Under the pieces are notes generated by a model, which did not search any database, had not been told where the DNA came from, and was given only the letters and a program-made list of their open reading frames with translations. Shown here piece by piece: positions 51,948 through 61,671 of a stretch of 64,000 bases of DNA (positions are counted from its first letter, which is position 1; each line of letters starts with the position of its first letter). A program made the position numbers and the translations under genes. Source of the stretch: Rhizobium hidalgonense (GTDB lineage Bacteria; Pseudomonadota; Alphaproteobacteria; Rhizobiales; Rhizobiaceae); assembly GCF_002914525.1 (NCBI RefSeq), contig NZ_LODW01000059.1, positions 328,225 to 392,224 of the forward strand. The letters run 5' to 3'.

Positions 51948-52811
51948 CTATGGCATGACCATGGCGCCCGCGCTTTCCGAGCCAAGAATTTCGTCCAATT
52001 GCCTGACCAGCACACGGCCATCCTCCACGTCGTCGGCCAGCCTGGAGAAAACACCCGCCATGCCCCGGAAGATCGTTGCCCCCGGATCATCCTCTCCGAG
52101 GAAATCGGCGATCTCCTGCATTTCGGCGACCCAGCGATAGGCTTTCGGATACATGTCGGGAATGGATTTCGACAGCTTCCGGTCGAGGTCGGGCAGGCTT
52201 TCGGCGAGTTCGGCCTTCAGGCTTTCGGCAGCGCCCGAGCGGGAGGCGGCAAGCAGCATGGCCGCGCCGAGGCCGACAAATCCCTTGTTGATGCCGGCAT
52301 AACACATCTTCAGCGCCGAAGCCGCCCCGAGCCGCCCGTCCAGCCTGCGGACCCGCAAGCCGTAATCTTCGAGCAGCCTGCTTCGCGCCGCACCGTCGCC
52401 GCTGACATAGAGGGTCGGCCCTGATTTTCCCGCAACCGGCGGCCCGCCGATAATGGCGCCATCCAACACTTCCACAGCGCTGCCGCCGAACCGTGCCGCC
52501 AGTGTCTGCATGGTTTTCGGGGCAATGGCGTTGAGGTCGAGAAAGGGCGCGGGCGCCGATAGTCCCGACGATATGTCTGCGACGAACTCGGCAACCCCGA
52601 TCGCTTCCGCCGGTGGGACGATCGACAGGATCAGCTCGGCCTTTGCCAGCTCTTCGCGGCCGACCGGCGCCATGCCGGCCGCCTTAGCCCGCGCGATCGT
52701 CAGTTCGCTCCGGCCTTCAAGATTGGTCAGTACGGTGGCGCCATGGTCGATCAGCCGTTTGGCGACAGCGCTTCCCATCGCACCCGCTCCGATAATCGCA
52801 AAATCCGGCAT
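51948..52811 (-). CDS. 6-phosphogluconate-dehydrogenase-like NAD(P)-binding oxidoreductase
   Basis: 287 residues: N-terminal Rossmann motif FAIIGAGAMGSAVAKRLIDH (residues 4-23), LDLNAIAPKTMQTL, DGAIIGGPPVAGKSGPTLYV and KMCYAGINKGFVGLGAAMLL, where a Lys stands in the catalytic position, then a C-terminal helical domain of the DUF1932 type. Related to beta-hydroxyacid dehydrogenases. GAGG precedes the ATG at 52811. It is convergent to the Tm-1-like pair and might oxidise the same metabolite. Confidence 0.87.
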   Translation of the reverse strand: MPDFAIIGAGAMGSAVAKRLIDHGATVLTNLEGRSELTIARAKAAGMAPVGREELAKAELILSIVPPAEAIGVAEFVADISSGLSAPAPFLDLNAIAPKTMQTLAARFGGSAVEVLDGAIIGGPPVAGKSGPTLYVSGDGAARSRLLEDYGLRVRRLDGRLGAASALKMCYAGINKGFVGLGAAMLLAASRSGAAESLKAELAESLPDLDRKLSKSIPDMYPKAYRWVAEMQEIADFLGEDDPGATIFRGMAGVFSRLADDVEDGRVLVRQLDEILGSESAGAMVMP

Positions 52812-53026
52812 GTGAACCTCGATGATTGACGACATGCCGTTAAAGCTATTGCCGATGGCCATGCCGTCAACTGCGGCGATCCGCCCCGAGGCTCATCCGC
52901 AACAGAGGACCGCCGCCTGCGGACGGCGTTGCGATGTCGTAGTATTTCTGCTTGATATCGGTCAAAGCAGGGCCAGTCGATGCCGGCATAATCGGTACGA
53001 CCTTCAGATTCGGGGATATTGAATCA

Positions 53027-53491
53027 ATGTATCGGACGATCATCTGCGGTATCGGCATGGGTTCCCGGCAAACGGCAAACCGCCTTCTGCGCCGGGCTGC
53101 AGCACTTGTTGACGAGGGCGGCAACATTGTTGTCACGCACGTCATCGAGAATATCCCGCACCGTCACCTGACGGAGCTTCCCGAGGCTTTCGAAACGACC
53201 GCCATCGTCGACGCCGAAAAGAAACTGGCAGCCCTCTGCAGGGAACTCGGGATTCCGGCGAGGGTCGAGGTCCGTATCGGCGTTGCCGCCTCCGCGCTGG
53301 TCGCACTCGCCAGGGAGACCTCGGCCGATCTCATCCTGCTGTCATCGCATGTGAGCGATATTACCGACTACGTCTTCTCCTCGATCGTCGAGAAGGTCGT
53401 GCGTCATGCCGGATGCTCGGTTCTCATCGACCGGCGGCCCGATCACGCCGAAGGCTTGACGTCTCGAGCGGAAGATACGGGGCCGCTCTGA
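53027..53491 (+). CDS. Universal stress protein (UspA family)
   Basis: 154 residues with the Usp fold: MYRTIICGIGMGSRQTANRL, THVIENIPHRHL, ELGIPARVEVRIGVAASALV and the closing LILLSSHVSDITDYVFSSIV, VEKVVRHAGCSVLIDR. The glycine-rich ATP motif GX2GX9G(S/T) is altered, so ATP binding is uncertain. The ribosome site (GGGGA, 11 nt from the ATG) is weak. It stands 94 bp before cbpA, also a stress-type function. Confidence 0.87.
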   Translation: MYRTIICGIGMGSRQTANRLLRRAAALVDEGGNIVVTHVIENIPHRHLTELPEAFETTAIVDAEKKLAALCRELGIPARVEVRIGVAASALVALARETSADLILLSSHVSDITDYVFSSIVEKVVRHAGCSVLIDRRPDHAEGLTSRAEDTGPL

Positions 53492-53584
53492 TCTTCCGCC
53501 GCCTCCCCTCCCCGGCGGCGGCCTGAGAACCTATATCTTTCCCAAGCCAACCGGCAGTATCGACTGCCTTGACCGGAGTTATGC

Positions 53585-54499
53585 ATGTGCCAGGATCCCT
53601 ATGAGCTTCTGGGCGTGAAGCGGGATGCGACACAAAAAGACATTCAAAGCGCATTCCGCAAGCTCGCCAAGAAACTACACCCCGACCTTAATCCCGGCGA
53701 CAAAAAAGCCGAGGAACGGTTCAAGGAAATTTCGACCGCCTATGAGATTTTGAGCGATGAGGAAAAGCGCGGCCGCTTCGATCGCGGCGAAATCGATATG
53801 ACGGGGGCCGAGCGGGCGCAGCGCAGCTATTACCGTGACTATGCCTCGGCGAGCGGTGCCGATAATCCCTATCACAACAGTTCCGGCTTTGCCGATTTCG
53901 GTGATGCCAGCGATTCTTTTGCCAATTTCTTTTCGCGCCGTACCGGCGGCGGCAGGATGCGCAGCCAAGGCCACGACCGGCGTTTCTCGTTGGAGGTCGA
54001 CTTTATCGAGGCGGTCAACGGCACCAGGACCGGGATCAAGCTGCCGGGCGGGCCGCAGCTCGATGTGCAGATCCCGCCCGGTACCCGCGACGGCCAGACC
54101 TTGCGGCTGCGCGGCAAGGGCGAGCCGGGCATTGGCGGCGGGCCACCGGGTGATGCGCTCATCGAAATCCGCGTGAGCCCTCACCGCTTCTTCACCCGCG
54201 ACGGCGACGATATTCGCTTGGAATTGCCGATTTCGCTTGATGAAGCCGTGCTCGGCGGCAAGGTCCGGGCACCGACACCGTCGGGACCGGTCAACCTGAC
54301 ACTGCCCCCACACTCGAATACGGGCAAGGTTCTGCGTCTCAAGGGCAAAGGTGCTGCCAAACGCGGCGGCGGTCACGGTGATGTCTATGTCACTTTGAAG
54401 ATCGTGCTGCCCGACAATCCCGACGAACGGCTGACAGCCCTGGTGAAGGAATGGGCGACGGCAAATCCATATGATCCGAGGAAGAACATGGAGACTTGA
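53585..54499 (+). CDS. cbpA: DnaJ-type co-chaperone CbpA
   Basis: 304 residues: N-terminal J domain with DPYELLGVKRDATQKDIQSA and the HPD motif at residues 32-34 that stimulates DnaK, a Gly/Phe/Ser-rich linker (GFADFGDASDSFANFFSRRT), and two C-terminal beta-barrel substrate domains (GPQLDVQIPPGTRDGQTLRL, PSGPVNLTLPPHSNTGKVLR). No zinc-finger CxxCxGxG repeats, so class II/CbpA. Its regulator CbpM follows by 2 bp. Confidence 0.93.
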   Translation: MCQDPYELLGVKRDATQKDIQSAFRKLAKKLHPDLNPGDKKAEERFKEISTAYEILSDEEKRGRFDRGEIDMTGAERAQRSYYRDYASASGADNPYHNSSGFADFGDASDSFANFFSRRTGGGRMRSQGHDRRFSLEVDFIEAVNGTRTGIKLPGGPQLDVQIPPGTRDGQTLRLRGKGEPGIGGGPPGDALIEIRVSPHRFFTRDGDDIRLELPISLDEAVLGGKVRAPTPSGPVNLTLPPHSNTGKVLRLKGKGAAKRGGGHGDVYVTLKIVLPDNPDERLTALVKEWATANPYDPRKNMET

Positions 54500-54501
54500 T
54501 C

Positions 54502-54825
54502 ATGGATGATCTCGAATTCCGTCTTTGTTTGAAAATCGAGATCGACCAGCTCGAACTCTGGATCGAACAGGGTTGGCTGATCCCCGAGATATCGGGCGGG
54601 CAGCGGCAATTTCGCGACGCCGACGTCGCGCGTGCCCGGCTGATCCTGGACCTCATGGCACACATGGGCGTCAACGAAGCTGGCGTCGATATCGTCATGG
54701 AGCTGGTGGACGAGTTGCACGGCCTGCGGGGAACGATGAGCCAGTTGATGACCGCCATCGGCAGGCAGGAGCAGGATGTTCAGCGCCGGCTGTTCGAGAG
54801 CCTGGAGGACATCGGCCGGTATTGA
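54502..54825 (+). CDS. cbpM: Chaperone modulator CbpM
   Basis: 107 residues: MerR-like first half (LCLKIEIDQLELWIEQGWLI, then GQRQFRDADVARARLILDL) and helical second half, as in CbpM, which binds the CbpA J domain and blocks its use by DnaK. It starts 2 bp after the cbpA stop; GGAAGAACATGGAGA upstream supplies the ribosome site. Confidence 0.9.
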   Translation: MDDLEFRLCLKIEIDQLELWIEQGWLIPEISGGQRQFRDADVARARLILDLMAHMGVNEAGVDIVMELVDELHGLRGTMSQLMTAIGRQEQDVQRRLFESLEDIGRY

Positions 54826-54853
54826 ACGATCGGCCCAGCTCCGGATGTTCGCC

Positions 54854-55783
54854 TCAGGTGGTGAACCAGTAGCGAACGATGTGGAAGAACAGCGGTGCCG
54901 CGAAGGTGATGGAGTCCAAGCGGTCGAGCACGCCGCCGTGACCCTCGATCACATAGCCCCAGTCCTTGGCGTTGAGGTCGCGTTTGATGGCCGAGAGCAC
55001 GAAACCGCCGAAGAAGCCCGCAACGACGATGACGGTGCTGACCGCCGCCGCCTGCAGGGGAGAGAATGGCGTCAGGCGATAGAGCAGCGTTCCCACCAGG
55101 ATGGCCGATGCGCCGCCGCCGAACAGGCCTTCGAGCGTCTTTGAGGGGCTAATGTTCGGCGAGAAACGGTGCTTTCCGAGAAGCTTGCCCCAGACATATT
55201 GGAAGACGTCGCTGAGCTGCACCACGATGACGAGATAGACGAGAAGGAGGGCCGAGGGCGTGCCGGTCTCCAGCATCAGAAGTGCGGGAGCATGGCTGAT
55301 CGAATAGACCGTCAGCATCAATCCCCATTGCACCCTCGCGGTGCGCGCCAGGAATTCGTTGACATCGCCCGTCAAGGTCGCCACCGCCGGCAGGATCAGG
55401 AAGGCATAGACCGGGATGAAGATCGCGAAGAGGCCGTACCAGAGTGTCCCGAGCAGCACGTAGTGCACCGGCAGGACCACGAAGAAGGATAGGAACAGCG
55501 CCAGGTGATCGCCGCGCCGCGATGGTGTCAGCGTCCAGAATTCGCGAAGCGCCATGAACGACAGGAATGCAAACAGGACGACCACCGCGGTATCGCCGAG
55601 CAGGATCGCTCCGCCGAATATCGCCACCATGATCCACCATGAGCGAATTCGGGCGTTGAGATTGTGGACGGTAGCGACGGATGCGGGCTCGGTTGCGCGC
55701 CGCTGAAGGATGAAGCCGATGGCCGAGGCCACCGCCAGCAGGCCGAGGATTGCGGCAAGCACGATGGAGAAAAAGCTGGTCAT
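54854..55783 (-). CDS. Phosphatidate cytidylyltransferase (CdsA family)
   Basis: 309 residues, seven or eight hydrophobic segments, and the CdsA signature near the C-terminus: SPNISPSKTLEGLFGGG followed by SAIKRDLNAKDWGYVIEGHG, then GGVLDRLDS. It makes CDP-diacylglycerol from phosphatidic acid and CTP. The start ATG overlaps the acyltransferase stop (ATGA). Together with that gene it forms a two-step phospholipid module, probably an accessory copy of the chromosomal enzymes. Confidence 0.92.
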   Translation of the reverse strand: MTSFFSIVLAAILGLLAVASAIGFILQRRATEPASVATVHNLNARIRSWWIMVAIFGGAILLGDTAVVVLFAFLSFMALREFWTLTPSRRGDHLALFLSFFVVLPVHYVLLGTLWYGLFAIFIPVYAFLILPAVATLTGDVNEFLARTARVQWGLMLTVYSISHAPALLMLETGTPSALLLVYLVIVVQLSDVFQYVWGKLLGKHRFSPNISPSKTLEGLFGGGASAILVGTLLYRLTPFSPLQAAAVSTVIVVAGFFGGFVLSAIKRDLNAKDWGYVIEGHGGVLDRLDSITFAAPLFFHIVRYWFTT

Positions 55784-56460
55784 GCGATGTGCTTTCCGTC
55801 CGCTAACTCGATGACTGCCGCACGGGCGCGGTCCAGGAACGCGTCCTTTCCTTCCCCCGGTTCGACGCGCAGCGGCTTGCCGAAGCGCGCCGTGCAGGTG
55901 ATCGGCACGATGAGCCAGCTTCCCTTGGGCAGGATGCGCTGAAGATTGTCGAGATGGATCGGCACGAGATCGACATCGGGGAAACGGCAGGCAAGGCGAT
56001 AGATGCCGCTGCGGAAAGGGGCGATCTCCTCGCTGGCGCTTCTTGTCCCTTCCGGGAAGATCAGGACCGAGCGCCCCTCCTCGAGCAGACGCTCGACCGG
56101 CTCCAGCGGGTTGCTGTCGGGCAGAGGCTTGCGGTCTATCAGGACGGCGCGCAGGCCTTTCTCGGCGATGAAACGGCGCAAGGCGCTCCTTCCCCAATAG
56201 TCGCGCGCCGCCACCGGATGGGTCAGCCGCCGCACCGGCCAAGGCAGGGCAGCCATAACGGCAACGGTATCGACATGACTATTGTGATTGGCGAAATAGA
56301 TGCGGCGGCGGAGGTCGGGCGCACAGCCCCGCCACTCGCTCCGGGCGCCGACCATGATCCGGACGAACAGCACGAGAAGGCGACGGATGAGCGCGACCGC
56401 CAAGGACGACGACCGGCTCGCGATCGGCCGCCGCGAGGCGTCTTCTTTTTCTTCACCCAT
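55780..56460 (-). CDS. 1-acyl-sn-glycerol-3-phosphate acyltransferase (PlsC family)
   Basis: 226 residues with one N-terminal membrane segment (SLAVALIRRLLVLFVRIMVG), the HX4D active-site motif in ANHNSHVDTVAV, and the substrate motif LIFPEGTRSASEE. It acylates lysophosphatidic acid to phosphatidic acid, the substrate of the CdsA-type enzyme overlapping it by 4 bp. Divergent from the BMP-importer operon. Confidence 0.9.
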   Translation of the reverse strand: MGEEKEDASRRPIASRSSSLAVALIRRLLVLFVRIMVGARSEWRGCAPDLRRRIYFANHNSHVDTVAVMAALPWPVRRLTHPVAARDYWGRSALRRFIAEKGLRAVLIDRKPLPDSNPLEPVERLLEEGRSVLIFPEGTRSASEEIAPFRSGIYRLACRFPDVDLVPIHLDNLQRILPKGSWLIVPITCTARFGKPLRVEPGEGKDAFLDRARAAVIELADGKHIA

Positions 56461-56695
56461 TTCAATTTCCCCAACCCGACAGTTCTATGCATATCCTGCC
56501 GGACTCGTCGCGCCAAGCCCTGCAGATCCGGCTCGAGAAGCACGGCGGCACCGCGCGTGCAGGCCTGCGACGTCTCGTTCTTTCTGCCAGGTTGCGGCGG
56601 CCATCAGCCTGATTTTTAAGCCTGTTCGCCGCTTGACACATTTTTGGGCGCTACTATGATTTTTGAACCAGACGGTAAAAAAAGGGGAACAGTCA

Positions 56696-57682
56696 ATGAC
56701 CAAAGACATCCTGATTTCACGCCGGGCAGTGATCGCGTCGGGCATTGCGCTCGGCGTCAGCGGCTTCGCCCCGCTCGCAAGGGCGGCTGCGCCGCTGAAA
56801 GTTGCCGGCATTCATGCCTCGCCGGTTGAAAATGCCTGGAACTCCTGTCTGCACAAGGCCCTCCAGGACGCGGCCAAGGACGGCGCCATCGAATATGTCT
56901 TCTCCGAGGGCGTCTCCGGCACCGATTATCCCCGCGCCATGCGCGAATACGCCGAACAGGGCAACAAGCTGATCATCGGCGAGGCCTATGCGGTGGAAAA
57001 GGAGGCCCGGCAGGTCGCGGCCGACTATCCCGATACCGCTTTCGTGCTGGGTTCGAGCGGCGAGCAGGCCGGCGACAATTTCGGTGTCTTCGGCACCTGG
57101 AACCATGACGGCGCCTATCTGGCCGGAATGCTGGCGGGCAAGATGACCAAGTCGAACGTCGTCGGTTCGGTCGGCGCCATTCCGATCCCCGAGGTCAACA
57201 TGCTGATCAACGCCTTTGCCGCGGGCGTCAAGGCGGTCAACCCGGACGCAAAGCACCTCGTCTCGTTCATCGGCACCTTCTTCGACCCGCCGAAGGCTCG
57301 CGAAGCCGGTCTTGCCCAAATCGACGCCGGCGCCGACATCCTGTTCGGCGAGCGCATCGGCACGGCCGACGCGGCCAAGGAACGCGGCATTAAATCGGTC
57401 GGCTCGCTGATCGATTACACCCCGCGTTATCCAGATACGGTGTTTGCCAATGCCATGTGGTATTTCCGCCCGATCCTGAACGCTGCGATCGCCGATGTCG
57501 CGGCCGGAAAACCGGTGGGCCGGAACTACACGTCTTACGGCCTGATGAAGGAAGGCGGCAGCGACATCGTCTTCGTCAAGGGCGTGGCGCCCGCCGAGGC
57601 GGAGGCGGCGATGGAGGCCAAGCGCGCCGAGATCAAGGCCGGCACCTTCGAAGTTCCGAAGATGATGGACGAGCCGAAGTAG
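56696..57682 (+). CDS. BMP-family ABC transporter substrate-binding protein
   Basis: 328 residues. N-terminal SRRAVIASGIALGVSG is a Tat-like twin-arginine signal (cleavage after ARA). The PnrA/Med-type lipoprotein fold follows: SPVENAWNSCLHKALQDAAK, EYAEQGNKLIIGEAYAVEKE, GTWNHDGAYLAGMLAGKMTK and GSVGAIPIPEVNMLINAFAA. BMP proteins bind nucleosides or related purines and pyrimidines. GGGGAAC precedes the ATG. First gene of a six-gene operon. Confidence 0.93.
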   Translation: MTKDILISRRAVIASGIALGVSGFAPLARAAAPLKVAGIHASPVENAWNSCLHKALQDAAKDGAIEYVFSEGVSGTDYPRAMREYAEQGNKLIIGEAYAVEKEARQVAADYPDTAFVLGSSGEQAGDNFGVFGTWNHDGAYLAGMLAGKMTKSNVVGSVGAIPIPEVNMLINAFAAGVKAVNPDAKHLVSFIGTFFDPPKAREAGLAQIDAGADILFGERIGTADAAKERGIKSVGSLIDYTPRYPDTVFANAMWYFRPILNAAIADVAAGKPVGRNYTSYGLMKEGGSDIVFVKGVAPAEAEAAMEAKRAEIKAGTFEVPKMMDEPK

Positions 57683-57690
57683 TTCGGCTC

Positions 57691-59103
57691 ATGCAGGGCG
57701 ACGCAACGGATCTGGCGGCAGCGATCAGGCATGGCGGCCTGAGAGCTGCAGAAGCGATGCAGACTTCCCTCAAGAGAGCTGCACGGCATGAGTCGCTCGG
57801 GGCGATCGTCTATCTCGATGCCGCCATCGGACTTGCCGCAGCGCATGTCTGCGACCAGGAACGGCAGAGCGCGCCCGGCGATTTTGCCGCCCGGCCCTTT
57901 GCCGGTGTGCCGACCTTGGCGAAGGATCTCGGCGGTCCCTTTGCCGGGCTGCCGGTCACGGCCGGTTCCCGCCTATTCGAACGAAAGGGCGGCGAAGCCG
58001 ATTCCGATCTCGCTTCCCGTTTCCGCGACGCGGGCTTCTGTCTGTTCGGCCTGACGACGAGCCCGGAATTCGGCCTGTCGCTTGCCAGCGAACCGGCGAT
58101 CGGACCTGTCTGCCGCAACCCGCTCGATCCGGCCCGCACCGCCGGCGGCTCCTCCGGCGGCGCGGCGGCGGCGGTTGCGGCCGGGATCGTCGCGTTAGCC
58201 CATGCCACCGACGCCGGCGGCTCGATCCGTGTGCCTGCCGCCTGCTGCGGCCTTGTCGGACTGAAACCGACGCGCGGCGCCATGCCGGGCGGGCCATCCT
58301 TCGGCAACCACCTCGCCGGCATCGCCAGCGAATTGGCGGTCTGCCGCTCGGTGCGCGATACAGCGCTGATTTTCAGCCGGCTGGGCGGCAATTCGCGCGG
58401 GCCTGTTCCGGATCCCTCCCCTGTCGATATCGATAAGGGTCGTCTGCGGATCGGCCTGCTGACCGATACCGGGCCGGCCTATCCGACTGAGGGTAGCCGG
58501 CTTGAAGCAGTCGAAGACGCGGCGCGCCTTTTGGAGAGCGACGGACACGCGATCGTTCCGCTGGTCTGGGCCGAGTTCGAATGGAGCGTCGCCGCCAGCG
58601 GCCACGCCTTTGCCGATATCGTCTGCGTCAACCTCGCCGCGCTCATCAAGGCAGCGGCTCTCGATGAGAGCAGGGCCGAGCCTCTGACACAGGCTTTCGC
58701 GGCGCGTGGACGGGGGCTTTCGGCCACCGTCCTCTGGAACACGCTCAACGATGCAGTCCTGGTGAGCGCCGCCCTTTGGGCGCTGTTCGACAGGGTCGAC
58801 TGCGTCCTGATGCCGATGCTGGCGTCCGCGCCTCTTGCGATTGGGTCCTTTCCGTCTGATCATCCCGACACGGATCTGCATCTCGAGCGGATGACGGCAT
58901 TTGCGCCGCTTGCCTGCCTCGCCAACATTTCGGGTTTTCCTGCTTTGACTCTGCCTTTCGGACAGGATGAGCATGCCATGCCGCTGCCGGTGCAGATCAT
59001 GGCGCCCATGGGTCACGAGCCGCGTCTGCTGTCGCTTGCCGCCCGCCTGGAGGCTGAGGGACGGTGGCAGCATCGGTTTCCGGTGGCGGGACTGCCGTCA
59101 TGA
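57691..59103 (+). CDS. Amidase-signature-family hydrolase
   Basis: 470 residues with the Ser-cisSer-Lys triad: Lys in GVPTLAKDLGGPFAG (about residue 77), GGSSGGAAAAVAAG and the nucleophile Ser in DAGGSIRVPAACCGLVGLKP. Members cleave amides such as allophanate, indole acetamide or N-acyl compounds. It lies 8 bp after the binding-protein gene and its stop overlaps the ATPase start, so it probably acts on the imported compound. Substrate not identifiable. Confidence 0.9.
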   Translation: MQGDATDLAAAIRHGGLRAAEAMQTSLKRAARHESLGAIVYLDAAIGLAAAHVCDQERQSAPGDFAARPFAGVPTLAKDLGGPFAGLPVTAGSRLFERKGGEADSDLASRFRDAGFCLFGLTTSPEFGLSLASEPAIGPVCRNPLDPARTAGGSSGGAAAAVAAGIVALAHATDAGGSIRVPAACCGLVGLKPTRGAMPGGPSFGNHLAGIASELAVCRSVRDTALIFSRLGGNSRGPVPDPSPVDIDKGRLRIGLLTDTGPAYPTEGSRLEAVEDAARLLESDGHAIVPLVWAEFEWSVAASGHAFADIVCVNLAALIKAAALDESRAEPLTQAFAARGRGLSATVLWNTLNDAVLVSAALWALFDRVDCVLMPMLASAPLAIGSFPSDHPDTDLHLERMTAFAPLACLANISGFPALTLPFGQDEHAMPLPVQIMAPMGHEPRLLSLAARLEAEGRWQHRFPVAGLPS

Positions 59104-60632
59104 CCGGGCCGGTACTGGAGATAACAGGCGTCAGCAAGCGCTTCGGCGGCAATCTTGCCAATGACGATATTTCCATGACCCTTGCCAAAGGAGAGGTCGT
59201 TGCCCTCCTCGGCGAGAACGGTGCCGGCAAGACCACGCTGATGAGCATTCTTTTCGGCCATTACATGCCGGATACCGGCCGAATACTCATCGATGGCACG
59301 GAGGTGCCGCAGGGCAAGCCGCGTGCGGCGATCCGCGCCGGCGTCGGCATGGTGCATCAGCACTTCTCACTGGCGCCCAATCTGAGCGTTCTCGAAAATG
59401 TCATGACCGGCACGCAGGGGCTGTGGTCCTGGCGTTCGGCGACTTCAGCGGCGCGCAAGAAGCTCTTGGCCATTTCCGAGCGCTTCGGCCTCAAGGTCGA
59501 TCCGGATGCCCGGCTTGGCGACCTCTCGGTCGGCGAGCAGCAGCGTGTCGAAATCCTCAAGGCGCTCTACAACGACGCCCGCATCCTGATCCTCGACGAG
59601 CCGACGGCGGTGCTGACCAACCTCGAGGCCGAGCGGTTGTTCACGACACTGAAGGAGATGGCCCGTCAGGGCTTGTCGCTGATCTTTATCTCGCACAAGC
59701 TTGACGAGGTGATGGCTGCGGCCGACCGCATCGTGGTCTTACGCACCGGCAAGATGGTCGCCGAACGCAGGGCATCGGAAACCAGCAAGGCGGAGCTCGC
59801 CGAACTGATGGTCGGGCGGCGCGTGACACGGCCCGTGCGCGAGCCATCGACACCGGGGGCCGTCGCCCTCGAGGCTGACGGCGTGACGGTACACACCGGC
59901 GGCGTCGACCGGCTGAAATCGATCAGCTTCCGGCTGCATCAGGGAGAGATCCTCGGCATCATCGGCGTTTCAGGCAATGGCCAGGCGGCATTGGCGCATC
60001 TTCTTTCCGGCACGCTGGCGCGCAGCGGCGGCGACCTTCGGCTGTTCGGGGAAGCAATCGGCAATCTCGGCGTCGCCGATGTCGTCGAAGCCGGTATCGG
60101 CCGCATTCCCGAGGACCGCAACCATGAGGGCGTGATCGGGGAAATGGCGATCTGGGAAAACGCCGTGCTGGAGCGCATTGCTTCGCCCGCCTTCTCGCGC
60201 CGCGGTCTCGTCAACCGCAAGGCCGGCATGGCTTTTGCCAGGGAGATCATCGACGGGTTCGATGTTCGCGGCGGCGGCCCGGCCATCCGTACCCGGCTGC
60301 TTTCAGGCGGCAATATGCAGAAGCTCATCCTCGGGCGCAGCCTGTATCGGCGGCCGCGTATCCTGATTGCCGCGCAGCCTGCCCGGGGCCTCGACGAAGG
60401 TGCGGTGGCCGCCGTGCATGCACGCCTGCTCGAAGCCCGCCGGCAGGGAACCGCCGTGCTGCTGATCTCGGAGGACCTCGACGAAGTGATCGCGCTTGCC
60501 GATCGCATACAGGCGATCGTCGGCGGCCGCCTGTCACCGCCCGTCGAGGCCGAGAGCGCCGATGCTCGCAGGCTGGGGCTGATGATGGCCGGCGAATGGC
60601 AGGAAACATCGGAGGCCGGCCATGCGATTTGA
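59100..60632 (+). CDS. Double-domain ABC ATPase of a BMP-type nucleoside importer
   Basis: 510 residues, two ABC domains as in RbsA/YufO proteins. Domain 1: Walker A GENGAGKTT, signature LSVGEQQRVEI, Walker B ILILDEPTAVL. Domain 2: degenerate Walker A GVSGNGQAALAH lacking the Lys-Thr, signature LSGGNMQKLILGRSL, and AAQPARGLDEG in place of a normal Walker B, the usual asymmetry of this family. ATG at 59100 overlaps the amidase stop by 4 bp. Confidence 0.94.
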   Translation: MTGPVLEITGVSKRFGGNLANDDISMTLAKGEVVALLGENGAGKTTLMSILFGHYMPDTGRILIDGTEVPQGKPRAAIRAGVGMVHQHFSLAPNLSVLENVMTGTQGLWSWRSATSAARKKLLAISERFGLKVDPDARLGDLSVGEQQRVEILKALYNDARILILDEPTAVLTNLEAERLFTTLKEMARQGLSLIFISHKLDEVMAAADRIVVLRTGKMVAERRASETSKAELAELMVGRRVTRPVREPSTPGAVALEADGVTVHTGGVDRLKSISFRLHQGEILGIIGVSGNGQAALAHLLSGTLARSGGDLRLFGEAIGNLGVADVVEAGIGRIPEDRNHEGVIGEMAIWENAVLERIASPAFSRRGLVNRKAGMAFAREIIDGFDVRGGGPAIRTRLLSGGNMQKLILGRSLYRRPRILIAAQPARGLDEGAVAAVHARLLEARRQGTAVLLISEDLDEVIALADRIQAIVGGRLSPPVEAESADARRLGLMMAGEWQETSEAGHAI

Positions 60633-61671
60633 GCGCCGCGAGCATCGTCCGCTTTCTCTGCTGATATTCACGCCTGTCGTCGCGGTTATTGCAGCACTGG
60701 CGCTGGCGGGCATCTTGATTGCGATCGCCGGCGCGCCTGTTCTCGATGCCTACTGGCGCATCCTGACTGGCGCCTTCGGCTCGCGGTTGTCGGCGACCGA
60801 AACACTGACGCGGGCAACGCCGCTGATGCTGACGGGGCTTGCCGCTGCCGTCGCCTTTCGGGCGCGCCTCTGGAATATCGGCGCCGAAGGCCAGTTCTAT
60901 CTCGGCGCCATCGCCGTTGCGGCGGCAAGTTCGAAACTGCTGGGCAATCTTCCCGCTCCTATTCTCATTCCGCTCCTGCTGTTGATCGGCGCCATTGCCG
61001 GCATGGTGCTGATCCTGATTCCGCTCTGGCTCAGGCTGCGTTTTTCCGTCGATGAGGTCGTCACCAGCCTGCTGCTCAACTTCATCGCTGTGCTTTTCGT
61101 CTCGATGCTCATCGATGGCGTTCTCAAGGATCCGCTCGCCTTCGGCTGGCCGCAGTCGCAGTCCGTCAGCGATCACGCCATGCTGCCGAAGTTGATCGCC
61201 CGCTCGCGCCTACATATCGGCTTGGCGATCGCGATCGCCCTTGCCGTCGTCGTCCACTTCGTCCAGTCGCGCACCGTGTTCGGCATGCAGTCCCGCGCCG
61301 CAGGCCTCAATCCCGCCGGCGCGATCTTCGCAGGCGTGCCGCTCGGCAGGACGTTGGTGAAGGTCGCCTGTCTCTCGGGTGGGCTTGCGGGGCTTGCGGG
61401 AGCGATCGAGGTCATGGGCGTCAAGGGTTACGTGACGACCGATCTGTCGCCCGGTTTCGGCTATGCCGGCATCGTCGTTGCCATGCTCGCCAACCTCAAT
61501 CCACTGGGCGTCGTCTTCGCCGCCATTTTCACCGCCACCATGTTCGTGGGCGCCGACGGCATGAGCCGGGGCCTCGGCATCCCGACCTATATCGCCGACG
61601 TCACGGTGGCGCTCTCGCTGCTGACGATGCTGATCGCATTGTTCTTCACCCAATACAGGATCCGGCGATGA
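60622..61671 (+). CDS. BMP-type nucleoside importer permease 1
   Basis: 349 residues with nine or ten hydrophobic segments; family motifs FRARLWNIGAEGQFYLGAIA and VDEVVTSLLLNFIAVLFV (YufP type), GMQSRAAGLNPAGAIFAGVP. Branched-chain permease fold. It overlaps the ATPase gene by 11 bp and the next permease by 4 bp. Confidence 0.94.
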   Translation: MRFERREHRPLSLLIFTPVVAVIAALALAGILIAIAGAPVLDAYWRILTGAFGSRLSATETLTRATPLMLTGLAAAVAFRARLWNIGAEGQFYLGAIAVAAASSKLLGNLPAPILIPLLLLIGAIAGMVLILIPLWLRLRFSVDEVVTSLLLNFIAVLFVSMLIDGVLKDPLAFGWPQSQSVSDHAMLPKLIARSRLHIGLAIAIALAVVVHFVQSRTVFGMQSRAAGLNPAGAIFAGVPLGRTLVKVACLSGGLAGLAGAIEVMGVKGYVTTDLSPGFGYAGIVVAMLANLNPLGVVFAAIFTATMFVGADGMSRGLGIPTYIADVTVALSLLTMLIALFFTQYRIRR

